A DNA stretch of 28,307 nucleotides, from contig DVMG01000185.1 of assembly GCA_018715105.1 (NCBI GenBank), positions 1 to 28,307 on the forward strand. The letters are read 5' to 3'. Position numbers and translations under genes: made by a program. The stretch is from Candidatus Ventricola intestinavium (GTDB lineage: Bacteria > Bacillota > Clostridia > Christensenellales > Aristaeellaceae). Shown piece by piece: positions 8,417-16,344 of the stretch (within the stretch, counting starts at the first letter, position 1; every line of letters begins with the position of its first letter). A model generated the notes under the pieces. The model worked only from the letters and a program-made list of their open reading frames with translations. It was not told where the DNA came from and did no database searches.

Positions 8417-8499
8417 GGCTCTATCAAACGCCCGCCCGGCCTTGCGGACCGGCCCAAGGGCCCTTTCTCCCCTTTCCGGGCAAAAAAGAGGTGAAACGC

Positions 8500-9273
8500 T
8501 TGCGCATCCGTTATATTTCCGCCGATCCGGCCGGAAACCGGACGGCCTTCGTGCTCACGCCCGTCGCGCCGGAGCTGCGCGCCGCCCTCGCCGCGCGCAT
8601 GATGGCTCTTTGCCCGGAGGGCTTTGAGCAGGTGGGCTTCACATGCCCGGAAAGCCTGCTCGCCCCCCTGCCCCGTCTTGACATGATGGGGGGAGAATTC
8701 TGCGGAAATGCTTCCCGCGCGTTTGCTCTGCTGGCCGCCGCGCGCAGAGGCCGCGGCGAAACGGAGCTCGCCATTTCCGTCAGCGGCGCAAAAGGGCCTG
8801 TGCATGTGCGGCTGGATCCCGCGCGCGGCACGGCTTATGCCCACATGCCCCTGCCCACGGCCTTAGAAACGGTTTGCGCACGGGGGCAAACAATCCCCGT
8901 CGTGCGCATGGAGGGCATTGCCCACGCCATCGTGACGGACAACGCGCCCTCGGCGGACGCGGCGCAGGCCGTGCTTCACGCCATGCCGCTCAGTGATGCG
9001 CAGGGCGTGCTCTTTGTCAAAGGCGCCCATGTGACGCCGCTTGTGCATGTGCCCGCCACAGGGACAAGCGTCTGGGAGAGCAGCTGCGGCTCCGGCTCGG
9101 TGGCGCTTGCCTGGTATCTGGCACGAAAGCGGGCCGACGGGGAGCACGCCTTCTCATTTGATGAGCCCGGCGGACGCCTCAACGTGCGCGTGCTTATGCG
9201 AGGCGGAAACGCGGTGCGCGCTGTGATGGGCGGAAGCGTGACCCTGGGGGAAGAGCGGGAGATCACGCTCTGA
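8500..9273 (+). CDS. DapF-fold amino-acid racemase/epimerase, resembles histidine racemase CntK
   Basis: A 257-residue PLP-independent racemase of the diaminopimelate epimerase fold. The two catalytic cysteines are visible: C68 in GGEFCGNASRA and C196 in WESSCGSGSVA. These enzymes use one Cys as base and the other as acid to invert an amino-acid alpha carbon. From memory, several stretches look closer to CntK, the histidine racemase of staphylopine synthesis, than to true DapF: ADPAGN near the start, FEQVGF, GGEFCGNA, VWESSCGSG and EPGG. No other metallophore gene is adjacent. The start is probably TTG at 8500, because GAGGTG lies 6 nt upstream; GTG at 8491 lacks a ribosome binding site. Substrate unproven; true DapF activity remains possible. 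Confidence 0.75.
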   Translation: MRIRYISADPAGNRTAFVLTPVAPELRAALAARMMALCPEGFEQVGFTCPESLLAPLPRLDMMGGEFCGNASRAFALLAAARRGRGETELAISVSGAKGPVHVRLDPARGTAYAHMPLPTALETVCARGQTIPVVRMEGIAHAIVTDNAPSADAAQAVLHAMPLSDAQGVLFVKGAHVTPLVHVPATGTSVWESSCGSGSVALAWYLARKRADGEHAFSFDEPGGRLNVRVLMRGGNAVRAVMGGSVTLGEEREITL

Positions 9274-9300
9274 TTCCTGTTTTTGCGCAGGCCCGCCGCC

Positions 9301-10182
9301 TTATCCCCGACGCTCCGGCCGGATGAAGGGCGGTTTTACCTCTCTGCTGACGAGCAGTCCATACCGTTCCGGTCGGCGGAAGGCGTTTCCATGTACCTCC
9401 TCGCTTCGATAAGTGCGCAGCCTGTCCAGGTCAAAGGCGGCCATGAAAATGCCTTCCTCCCCGCCCGCTTCCAAGATGCAGGTATCCCTCGAGCCGCTGC
9501 ATCCCGGCAGATATGCCACCCCGTCGAACGCGCTGGAATGTCCATTGCAGTCCGGCACCCCCTGCGGATAATTGCACGTGGCGATGCCCATCATGTTTTC
9601 ATATGCTCTGCCCCGCAGCTGGGAGAGGCGGTTGATCTCCATGGGGCAGGCGTTGGGCACGAGCACGATCTCCGCCCCTTTGAGCATCAGGATGCGGGCG
9701 CTTTCGGGGAACTCCCTGTCATAGCAGATCATGGCGCCGACCTGTACGGGGCCCGCCGCCGTGTCAATCTCCGCCACGGCAAACGCATCCCCAGGCGTCA
9801 GCACGCGCTCGTCGCCAAAGTCGCATGTGTGCACTTTGGCATAGGTCAGCGCCGTTTTTCCCCTGCGGTCCAGCAGCACGAGGGTATTGCGCGGCCCGCC
9901 TGAGAACCGTTCGAGCAGCGTGACGCCCACGGCCATGTCAAGCCGCGCGGCAAGGTTGGCAAACGTGCATATGAATTTGCCGTCCGCCGGAATGGCCTCC
10001 GCCGCAAGGGCGGCTGCCGCCTTGCCGGATATGGCATACCCGTTGCTCCACATTTCCGGGAACAGCGCAATGTCTGCGCCCATCTTCCTGGCCCGCTCAC
10101 AGCCTTCAAGCCCTTTTTGAAGATTCTTTTCCAGGCTGCCCTCCGGCGCGAGCTGCAAAAGCGCGATATGGAGCCGCTTCAC
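9301..10182 (-). CDS. Carbon-nitrogen hydrolase (nitrilase superfamily amidase)
   Basis: A 293-residue cytoplasmic hydrolase that breaks a non-peptide C-N bond. The Glu-Lys-Cys triad is visible: E43 in FPEMWSNGY, K116 in TYAKVHTCDF, C153 in MICYDREFPES. Length and motifs suit the amidase branches, such as N-carbamoyl-putrescine or aliphatic amidases, but the substrate cannot be fixed. The start is GTG at 10182, with GGGAGG 8 nt upstream. It converges on the racemase gene with only 27 bp between the stops and no clear terminator. It faces the ECF sigma gene across a shared upstream region. Confidence 0.88.
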   Translation of the reverse strand: MKRLHIALLQLAPEGSLEKNLQKGLEGCERARKMGADIALFPEMWSNGYAISGKAAAALAAEAIPADGKFICTFANLAARLDMAVGVTLLERFSGGPRNTLVLLDRRGKTALTYAKVHTCDFGDERVLTPGDAFAVAEIDTAAGPVQVGAMICYDREFPESARILMLKGAEIVLVPNACPMEINRLSQLRGRAYENMMGIATCNYPQGVPDCNGHSSAFDGVAYLPGCSGSRDTCILEAGGEEGIFMAAFDLDRLRTYRSEEVHGNAFRRPERYGLLVSREVKPPFIRPERRG

Positions 10183-10262
10183 ACGGCATTCCTCCCTTCA
10201 GATGTCCGGCGCCGCCGCGGGCCGGTATGATCCCCTATGTTCCGCATTTTTCTTCATTCATG

Positions 10263-10271
10263 ATTATATCA
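10263..10271 (-). promoter_or_regulatory. Extended -10 promoter of the amidase gene
   Basis: On the minus strand TGATATAAT gives a perfect TATAAT with the TGn extension. The -35 position (TGGCAT at 17 bp) is poor, as is common with extended -10 promoters. The leader to the GTG start would be about 75 nt. Confidence 0.5.
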
Positions 10272-10440
10272 TGGGCTGGCCTGCGATGCCAGGCGGCGCG
10301 CAGGCAGGGCTGAAGGCCCCTTATTTTTTTGTCCGGATGAACGAAAACGCCGCTCTGCCCCCGTCTATAAGGGTGAAACACAGAAGAAGACCCATACAGA
10401 AAACCGGCGGACGCGCCGGAGGAAAGCGAGGAGAAACCGT

Positions 10441-10965
10441 TTGGAGCGCAGTATGCAGGGGCCCGCATGGACGCCCGAAGACGGACTGAACATGGAAACG
10501 CTCGTCGAGCAGTACGGCGACGAGCTGCTGCGGCTGTGCCTGCTCTACATGGGCGACAGGCACCTGGCCGAAGACGCCTTTCAGGAGACGCTTGTCAAGG
10601 CGTGGCGCGCGCTGCCCGGCTTCCGAAGAGAGAGCAGCGTGTACACGTGGCTTTCGCATATCGCGGTGAACGTGTGCCGCGACATGCTCAGGAGCGGGTG
10701 GTTCCGCCTGAGCAGGAGAAGCCAGCCCTTTGACGAGTTGACCCAGGTGTTCGCGCAAGACACGGGCGAGGCTTCCGCCGTGACGCAGGCGGTGCTCGCC
10801 CTGCCGGGCAAATACCGTGAGGTGGTTGTGCTGTACTATTATCAGGACATGAAACTGCGGGAGATTGCAGACGCGCTGCATCTCCCGGTGAATTCCGTAT
10901 CGACAAGGCTGCGGCGGGCGCGCATGCTGCTTGGCAGGATGCTGAAAGGAGACGTGAATCCATGA
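10441..10965 (+). CDS. ECF-type RNA polymerase sigma factor
   Basis: A 174-residue sigma-70 family protein with only regions 2 and 4. Region 2 reads YGDELLRLCLLYMGDRHLAE then DAFQETLVKAWRAL; region 4 ends in the helix-turn-helix LREIADALHLPVNSVSTRLR. It directs RNA polymerase to a small stress-type regulon, usually held inactive by the partner encoded next. The start is taken as TTG at 10441, because AGGAG lies 7 nt upstream. ATG at 10453 with GGAG 6 nt upstream is an almost equal alternative and gives 170 residues. The stop overlaps the ATG of the next gene (ATGA). Upstream, GAAC (in TGAACG) and CGTCTA could be an autoregulated ECF promoter, but the spacing is slightly long. Confidence 0.93.
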   Translation: MERSMQGPAWTPEDGLNMETLVEQYGDELLRLCLLYMGDRHLAEDAFQETLVKAWRALPGFRRESSVYTWLSHIAVNVCRDMLRSGWFRLSRRSQPFDELTQVFAQDTGEASAVTQAVLALPGKYREVVVLYYYQDMKLREIADALHLPVNSVSTRLRRARMLLGRMLKGDVNP

Positions 10966-12188
10966 ACAGACCTGAAATCCATCGCGCTGTGCATGAAGAC
11001 ATGCAGGCTGTGCGCGTCTCCCCGGCGCTGCGCCGCCGGGCGCTGGAAGCGATGCGGGGAAAGGAAGTCATTCAAGTGAAGAAAAAAATATCCATGGCGC
11101 TGGTCTTTGCGCTGATGGCCATCCTGCTGTGTACGGCGGCGCTGGCCGCTGCAAATCGTGCGGGCCTGCTCGATTTTCTGAGCGGAATTCCCCGCACGTT
11201 CCTTCCTGCAGATGCATCCGACTATGTGGAAAGCGACGTGGCCTCCTTTTCACAGGAAGACGTCCATGTCAACATCCGGGAACTCTTTTACGACGGACGC
11301 ACGGCCCGCATCGTGCTCGACATCGTTCCCCATCACAGCGGGGCCCTGCTTCTGGCGCCGGATTCGGCTGTCCAGGACTCCTGGCAGAACCTGATCACGC
11401 TGCCCGGCGAGGCCGTCGATGAAGCGGACACGCGCACGATTCTGGATGTCTACCAGGAAGAAGAAAACGGCTACACGAGCATGTTCCTCGTCAGCGTCGG
11501 CACACAGGATGAGGCCGACGGCTCAGGCAGCGGCTGGCGGGAATTTGTTCTGGAGGAGGACGGCACGCTGGTCTGCTTTATCGAGGAAACCTTCCAGCAG
11601 GATCAGCCTGAGCGCGATGTCACGCTGACCGTTTTCCTCACGCCGTATGACGATGCCGCCGCTCAATTTGATGAGCAAAGCTGCCGCAGGGCCTCCATGC
11701 CGCTCTCCCTTGTCTCCTCCGCGCAGGAAACGCCGGATGCCGCGCAGGCCAGCGTTCCGGAGGACTGCTTTGTGAGCACGGAAGCCGTGCTCTATGAGGA
11801 CATCGGCGTGCGTGTGGACCGTGTGCTGATGACCGTAAAGCCGCTTGAGATCTACTATTCGATCGAATACACCGTCGTGGACAGGGAGGCCTATGCGCTG
11901 ACCGATGATGGGCTGCTCTTCGAATTCATCGATCCCGACGCCCCGGCAGAGAAAGAGCCCTGGGAACAGCGCCTTGCCGAAGGACCCGGAGGCGGGGAAG
12001 GTGCATTCCCCTTGGACGGAGACCTGGATACGGCCGTCCATTACCGGCAGGAGGGCACGCTCGCCCTTGACGAGCAGGCCGACCGCTACCTCCTGCGCGC
12101 CTATGACTGCTGGAGCAAGCAGCGCTTTGACACACACACGTTCTCCATGCGTCCTGCCGCAAAGCAGGATACCGCCTCTTCCTTCTAA
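10962..12188 (+). CDS. Membrane-anchored anti-sigma-like protein (DUF4179-like layout)
   Basis: A 408-residue protein. A cytoplasmic segment of about 42 residues (including SPALRRRALEAMRGK) is followed by one membrane helix (43-64, ISMALVFALMAILLCTAALA) and a large outer domain of about 340 residues rich in acidic residues. This is the arrangement of Firmicutes anti-sigma factors encoded directly after an ECF sigma gene. The cytoplasmic part would bind the sigma factor and the outer domain would sense the signal; that role is inferred from topology and the 4-bp overlap with the sigma gene. A zinc-binding HxxxCxxC motif is absent, so it is not a ZAS-type anti-sigma factor. The DUF4179 assignment is by general resemblance only. 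A strong terminator follows. Confidence 0.7.
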   Translation: MNRPEIHRAVHEDMQAVRVSPALRRRALEAMRGKEVIQVKKKISMALVFALMAILLCTAALAAANRAGLLDFLSGIPRTFLPADASDYVESDVASFSQEDVHVNIRELFYDGRTARIVLDIVPHHSGALLLAPDSAVQDSWQNLITLPGEAVDEADTRTILDVYQEEENGYTSMFLVSVGTQDEADGSGSGWREFVLEEDGTLVCFIEETFQQDQPERDVTLTVFLTPYDDAAAQFDEQSCRRASMPLSLVSSAQETPDAAQASVPEDCFVSTEAVLYEDIGVRVDRVLMTVKPLEIYYSIEYTVVDREAYALTDDGLLFEFIDPDAPAEKEPWEQRLAEGPGGGEGAFPLDGDLDTAVHYRQEGTLALDEQADRYLLRAYDCWSKQRFDTHTFSMRPAAKQDTASSF

Positions 12189-12234
12189 GGAGCCGGCGGA
12201 CACCGGGCGCTGAAACGTCCCCCCATCTCCGGTG

Positions 12235-12264
12235 CAAAAGAGCGGGCAGATGCCCGCTCTTTTG
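12235..12264 (+). terminator. Terminator after the sigma/anti-sigma pair
   Basis: A perfect 13-bp inverted repeat: CAAAAGAGCGGGC (12235-12247) and GCCCGCTCTTTTG (12252-12264) around the loop AGAT. The U-rich end lies within the 3' arm. Its symmetry would let it work in both directions. Confidence 0.8.
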
Positions 12265-12286
12265 CCATGCCCGGGCGGCAAACGCC

Positions 12287-12315
12287 TTGCAAACGGGGGA
12301 AAGACCCGCTATAAT
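12287..12315 (+). promoter_or_regulatory. Sigma-A promoter of the aldo/keto reductase gene
   Basis: TTGCAA (12287-12292), 17 bp, perfect TATAAT (12310-12315). The leader to the ATG at 12385 is about 63 nt. Confidence 0.8.
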
Positions 12316-12384
12316 GAAGAAACAGGCATGCGGCGCCGACCGCTGCCCAAAAGGGAGATAAAACGACGAAAGGAAGCAGGGCTT

Positions 12385-13392
12385 ATGGAATACACGACGT
12401 TGGGAAAGACCGGGCTGCGCATTTCACGCATGGGCTTTGGCGGCATCCCGATTCAGAAGGTGGATGCGGGCGTCACGCGCCGGCTCATGGAGCTTTTGGC
12501 GGAACACGGGGTCAATTATATCGACACGGCCAGGGGATACACAGTCAGCGAGGCCTATCTGGGCGAGGCTCTCACCGGCCTGCGCGACCGTTTCATCCTG
12601 GCCACCAAATCCATGGCGCGCACCAAAGAGGCAATGGCCCGGGACATCGAAATAAGCCTTGCCAATCTGAAGACGGATTTTATCGACCTGTATCAGATCC
12701 ATAATCCGTCGCTGGCCGAGCTTGAGCAGGTGATTGCGCCCGGCGGCGCACTGGAAGCGCTGCTGGAAGCCAGGGATGCGGGCAAAATCCGCCACCTGGG
12801 GATCACGGCGCACATGGCCGGCGTCTTTGAACGCGCCCTGGAGATGGACTGGGTGGAAACCGTCATGTTTCCCTACAACCTGGTGGAGACGCAGGGGGAG
12901 GCGCTCATGCGCCGCTGCACGGAGCAACAGGTGGGCTTTATCTGCATGAAGCCTCTGGCGGGCGGCGCGCTGGAGGACGCCTCTCTGGCCCTTCGCTTTA
13001 TTGCCCGCAACCCGGATGTATCGGTGGTGATCCCCGGCATGTGCGACCCGAAAGAGATCGAGGAAAACATCGCCGCGCTGGAGGACGCTTCCCCTCTCAC
13101 CGTGCAGGAGCTTGAAAAAATCGAGGCAATCCGCAAAGAGCTGGGCACGCAGTTCTGCCGCCGGTGCAATTACTGCCAGCCCTGTACGGCCGGCATCTCC
13201 ATCAGCGGCATCTTTGTGCTCGAGGGCTACCTCAGGCGTTACGGCCTGGGGGACTGGGCGCAGCAGCGCTACGCCGCGCTGGATAAGAAGGCCGGGGACT
13301 GCGTGGGCTGCGGCGCATGCGAAAGCCGGTGCCCCTATCAGCTGCCTATCCGGGAAATGCTTGCGCGCTGCAAAGACGAATTCGGGCGGTAA
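12385..13392 (+). CDS. Aldo/keto reductase with C-terminal [4Fe-4S] domain
   Basis: A 335-residue oxidoreductase. Residues 1 to about 250 form the AKR barrel, with the family tetrad visible as D47, Y52, K75 and H106 (YIDTARGY, ATKS, LYQIHNP). The C-terminal 80 residues carry two cysteine groups: C258/C261/C264/C267 in CRRCNYCQPC, and C306/C309/C312/C316 in CVGCGACESRCP. The latter is ferredoxin-like. Such fused reductases are common in anaerobic Clostridia and probably exchange electrons through the Fe-S clusters; the carbonyl substrate is unknown. ATG at 12385 is chosen because the AKR fold begins there (MEYTTLGKTGLRISRMGFGG). AGGA lies about 10 nt upstream. It has its own promoter, so it is not part of the sigma-factor operon. 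Confidence 0.92.
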   Translation: MEYTTLGKTGLRISRMGFGGIPIQKVDAGVTRRLMELLAEHGVNYIDTARGYTVSEAYLGEALTGLRDRFILATKSMARTKEAMARDIEISLANLKTDFIDLYQIHNPSLAELEQVIAPGGALEALLEARDAGKIRHLGITAHMAGVFERALEMDWVETVMFPYNLVETQGEALMRRCTEQQVGFICMKPLAGGALEDASLALRFIARNPDVSVVIPGMCDPKEIEENIAALEDASPLTVQELEKIEAIRKELGTQFCRRCNYCQPCTAGISISGIFVLEGYLRRYGLGDWAQQRYAALDKKAGDCVGCGACESRCPYQLPIREMLARCKDEFGR

Positions 13393-13474
13393 GGTTTCCG
13401 TTCTCCCTCCTTGCGGGAGAGGGCGGGCGGCCTTTGTTCCCCCGCGCTTTCAATGGATGAAAGGGGCTGTAAAC

Positions 13475-15052
13475 ATGCGAAAAGCGCTGCGGGATCTCCT
13501 TCCCGTGCTCCTGTGGGCCGCGCTTGTGCTTCCGTTTTTCCTGGGTGCCTGCGCCGCGCATCCTGCGACGGATGATTTCACGTTCGCCGCCTATACGCAC
13601 CCGACATGGGTGCAGACGGGGAGCCTTATGCACGTTCTCAAAGACGCGCTGAGCTATGCGCTTCGCACATGGCGCGACTGGCAGGGAACGGTGACGGGCG
13701 TCATCGTGATGGCGCTCAACCCGGCCGTCTTCTCCCTTGAGTTTTACGGCCTGCATGCCGTGGCGCTGCTCGTGCTCAACCTGGCGGCGGTGTATGGATT
13801 CTTTGCCCACATGCTGGGGAGGCGGCTGTGCCTGCCCGCAAAAATCTGGTTTCCTCTGTATCTGCTCGTCTCCCTCATCCAGCTTCTCTTTCTGCCGGAT
13901 ATGGTGGAGGGCCTTTACTGGTTCAACGGCGCGTGGTTCTATATGGGCGCCCAGGCGGTGGCGCTCCTCACGCTGGTTGCGTGCGACCGTCTGGCCGTCT
14001 CACAGGCCCGGCCCCGGATACGGGGGCTTCATGCCGCCGTGTGCTGCCTGCTTCTCTTTGCACTGGGCATGGATAATTACATCACCGCGATGATGACGGC
14101 GGCCTCTCTTCTGATGATGGCGCTGCAGCGCGCCTTTGCCATGCGTTCTTTGCTTCGAGGAACGGGCATGATCGGCATCCTCATCCGGGAAAAAGGCGCG
14201 GGCGGCGGGCCCAATCAAAAACCGGATGAGGGCCTTGAAATCGTGCGGCAACGCCGTGCGGCCATCCGCAGCGCGCTGCTGCTGATTCCCATCGGCGCGG
14301 GATTGTTTCTCTCGGTAATTGCGCCGGGCAACGCCGTGCGCATGGCGGCGGACGGCGCCCATCAGAGCGGAGCCGGCTGGCTGATGCTCTCTATCCTCTT
14401 CACCCTGAGAGACGCGGCGGGCTATTTCATCCGCTTCCTTTTCAAAACGCCGCTCCTGATGGTGCTTTCCGTCCTCACGCCCGTGCTGGCCGGGCATCTT
14501 CCCCGTCTTCCCGGCCTGAGCCGCCGCTGTCCGCCTGTCGCGGCCACGCTGCTTGGCGCCTATCTGATCCTCTGCGCGATGATCATCCCGCACATGTACA
14601 CCTCCGGTTACGCCGGTTCCGGCCGGGTTGTCAACATGTATCACTGTTACGTGGTGCTTTCCTCCCCCATCGTCCTGACGATGGTGCTTTTGCGGCTTTC
14701 CGCCGCAAAGCGCGCCCCTCTGTCAAGCCGGCGCGCCAGGTTCGCGTGCGGCGCGATAGCCGCCGCGGCGCTTTTATTCTGGATAGCCGGCGGTCAGCAG
14801 AATTCTTACATCAAGCTGGTGCGCGACCAGCTTGACGGCACGCAGGCTGCCTACATCGCACAGTTTCAGCATGAATACGCGCTGTGCGAGGCGGCCGGCC
14901 CCCGGGAGGATGTGCTTCTCCCCGCATGGACTGTGCAGACCGTAACCGGCAAGCCGACCGCTTATGAAGACCCCGGCGTATGGACAAATGAGAGCATGGC
15001 GCATTACTTTGGCGTAAAGAGCGTGCGCGTTTCTCCGGAGGCCCGGCCCTGA
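13475..15052 (+). CDS. Polytopic membrane protein, DUF6056-like
   Basis: A 525-residue membrane protein with an N-terminal hydrophobic segment (LLPVLLWAALVLPFFLGA, about 8-25) followed by an acidic DD at 33-34 in ATDDFTF, then about ten more hydrophobic segments. An early-DD outer loop plus many membrane helices is the layout of lipid-linked-sugar glycosyltransferases of the GT-C type and of DUF6056 proteins. It may therefore use polyprenyl-phosphate sugars, but no catalytic residue can be proven. The start at 13475 has AAAGGGG 8 nt upstream; ATG at 13457 is in frame but weaker. No promoter is obvious in the 82-bp gap after the reductase, so readthrough is possible. Confidence 0.65.
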   Translation: MRKALRDLLPVLLWAALVLPFFLGACAAHPATDDFTFAAYTHPTWVQTGSLMHVLKDALSYALRTWRDWQGTVTGVIVMALNPAVFSLEFYGLHAVALLVLNLAAVYGFFAHMLGRRLCLPAKIWFPLYLLVSLIQLLFLPDMVEGLYWFNGAWFYMGAQAVALLTLVACDRLAVSQARPRIRGLHAAVCCLLLFALGMDNYITAMMTAASLLMMALQRAFAMRSLLRGTGMIGILIREKGAGGGPNQKPDEGLEIVRQRRAAIRSALLLIPIGAGLFLSVIAPGNAVRMAADGAHQSGAGWLMLSILFTLRDAAGYFIRFLFKTPLLMVLSVLTPVLAGHLPRLPGLSRRCPPVAATLLGAYLILCAMIIPHMYTSGYAGSGRVVNMYHCYVVLSSPIVLTMVLLRLSAAKRAPLSSRRARFACGAIAAAALLFWIAGGQQNSYIKLVRDQLDGTQAAYIAQFQHEYALCEAAGPREDVLLPAWTVQTVTGKPTAYEDPGVWTNESMAHYFGVKSVRVSPEARP

Positions 15053-15256
15053 CGGTCCGCCGCAAAAGGCGGCGCGCGCGTCATTCAGCGTCCATCCAGT
15101 TCCGAACGGGAGACGCCGGCCGGAGCGGCTTTTCTTCCGCCCGCTTGGAAAGGGAAAGCTCCTTGCGGCTTCCCACCCTGCATAGCATGGCAAAGGCAGA
15201 CCGCCGGCAAAACGCTTTTCTCCCCCCAAAAGGGGAAAAGATTTCCCATAATCCTT

Positions 15257-15293
15257 AAAAAAGCAACGCCTGTCACGAGTGAAGGCGATGCTT
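15257..15293 (-). terminator. Terminator of the molybdenum cofactor operon
   Basis: On the minus strand AAGCATCGCC (15293-15284) pairs with GGCGTTGCTT (15270-15261), one mismatch, followed by TTTT so that six U residues end the transcript. It lies about 115 bp beyond the stop of the MOSC-MogA gene. Confidence 0.6.
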
Positions 15294-15309
15294 CTGTCAT
15301 TACATGTTG

Positions 15310-15344
15310 AAAGCCCATGTTTTGCAAATCAAAACATGGGCTTT
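15310..15344. repeat. 15-bp perfect inverted repeat
   Basis: AAAGCCCATGTTTTG (15310-15324) and its exact complement (15330-15344) around a 5-nt loop. No long U-tract follows on either strand, so it is not a classical terminator. It could be part of an intergenic repeat family or an RNA 3' end stabiliser. Confidence 0.6.
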
Positions 15345-15405
15345 GTCGATGGTCTGACGGGTTCTTTTGCGTCGCAAAAGGATCCTTCATCAAATTGGCC
15401 GACAG

Positions 15406-16341
15406 TCACGTCCGCGCGCAGTCCTGCACATCGCCCCGCAAAAGGCCCATGGCATGCGGGATGGAATCCATAAACACATCCATGCTCTCCATGCACGCCT
15501 TGGGGCTGCCGGGCAGGTTGATGATCAGCGTCTTGCCGCGGATCACCGACGCGGCGCGCGAGAGCATCGCATGCGGCGTGATCTTCAGGCTCGCCGCGCG
15601 GATGGCCTCCGCAATGCCGGGTGCCTGGCGCGTGGCCACCTGAAGGGTCGCCTCCGGCGTGGTGTCACGCGGGCCGAACCCCGTTCCGCCGGTTGTAAGA
15701 ATCAAATCAAGCTGGCGCTGGTCGCTCAGGCGCATGAGCGCGGCTTTGAGCGCCGCGGGTTCGTCCGCCAACAGAAGCTCTTCCACAACCTCATAGCCGC
15801 ATTCCCGAAGCCGCGCAGCGATGGCCGGGCCGCTTTTGTCTTCCCGCTCCCCGCGCGCTCCCTTGTCCGAGAGCGTGATCACCGCCGCCTGCCAGGGACG
15901 CACGCCCTTGCGCAGTTCGATGGTCATCTCATCCCCCACGCGGATCGTTCCCGGCTCGAGCACCCGGGCGAACACGCCCTCGCGCGGCATGATGCAGTCG
16001 CCCATCTTTTTGTAAATCTCGCAGTGGCTGTGGCAATCCTTGCCGATCTGCGTCATTTCAAGCAGCACATCCCCGCAGCGCAGCAGCGTACCCACGGGCA
16101 GCGCGCGGAAATCCATGCCCTCCACCACCAGGTTTTCTCCAAACGCGCCGGGGATCACGCCGGCGCCTTTCTCGTTGAACGCGGCAATCTTGTCCGCGCT
16201 CAGCAGGCTGACCTGCCTGTGCCAGGAGCCGGCATGCGCATCGCCCTCAATGCCCCAGTTCACATCAAAATGCCCGCTCGTGACATCCTTTTTCTGAATG
16301 CCGCGCCTGTCGCTTGTGCACACCGCAACGACCTTACCCAT
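15406..16341 (-). CDS. mogA: MOSC domain - MogA/MoaB fusion protein (molybdopterin adenylyltransferase)
   Basis: A 311-residue two-domain protein. Residues 1 to about 142 are a MOSC domain: GDAHAGSWHRQVSLL (33-47), GENL (68-71) and the conserved cysteine C103 in IGKDCHSHC. Residues about 150-311 are a MogA/MoaB domain: TLSDKGARGEREDKSG (156-171) and TTGGTGFGPRDTTPEAT (216-232). MogA adenylylates molybdopterin before metal insertion by MoeA. MOSC domains bind molybdenum cofactor or carry sulfur through the Cys. Fusion of the two is known in Clostridia and suggests substrate handling within one protein. It is the last gene of the leftward operon, and its ATG follows the moaA stop by 3 bp. Confidence 0.93.
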   Translation of the reverse strand: MGKVVAVCTSDRRGIQKKDVTSGHFDVNWGIEGDAHAGSWHRQVSLLSADKIAAFNEKGAGVIPGAFGENLVVEGMDFRALPVGTLLRCGDVLLEMTQIGKDCHSHCEIYKKMGDCIMPREGVFARVLEPGTIRVGDEMTIELRKGVRPWQAAVITLSDKGARGEREDKSGPAIAARLRECGYEVVEELLLADEPAALKAALMRLSDQRQLDLILTTGGTGFGPRDTTPEATLQVATRQAPGIAEAIRAASLKITPHAMLSRAASVIRGKTLIINLPGSPKACMESMDVFMDSIPHAMGLLRGDVQDCART

Positions 16342-16344
16342 GCC

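Larger units (their letters stand above)
15053..15405. other. Gene-free, hairpin-rich intergenic stretch
   Basis: I see no convincing gene in these 353 bp between convergent operons. Several inverted repeats are packed here: CCGCC/GGCGG at about 15058-15074; CTTTT..CCCC with GGGG AAAAG at 15215-15240; 15261-15293; a 15-bp stem at 15310-15344; and CTTTTGCGTCGCAAAAG at 15364-15380. Open frames on both strands are low-complexity with no family resemblance. The density of hairpins suggests terminators plus a possible dispersed intergenic repeat. Confidence 0.5.

Noticed and set aside
10307..10330. GGGC-TGAAG-GCCC followed by a T-rich run on the plus strand
   Set aside because: It resembles a terminator, but the stem is only 4 bp and no plus-strand gene precedes it; an attenuator for the sigma gene cannot be supported.
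10337..10367. ECF-type autoregulatory promoter
   Set aside because: TGAACG and CGTCTA are suggestive, but the spacing (18 bp) is slightly too long to call it as a feature.
13404..13425. TCTCCC/GGGAGA hairpin after the aldo/keto reductase
   Set aside because: The stem is short and no U-tract follows, so it is not called a terminator.
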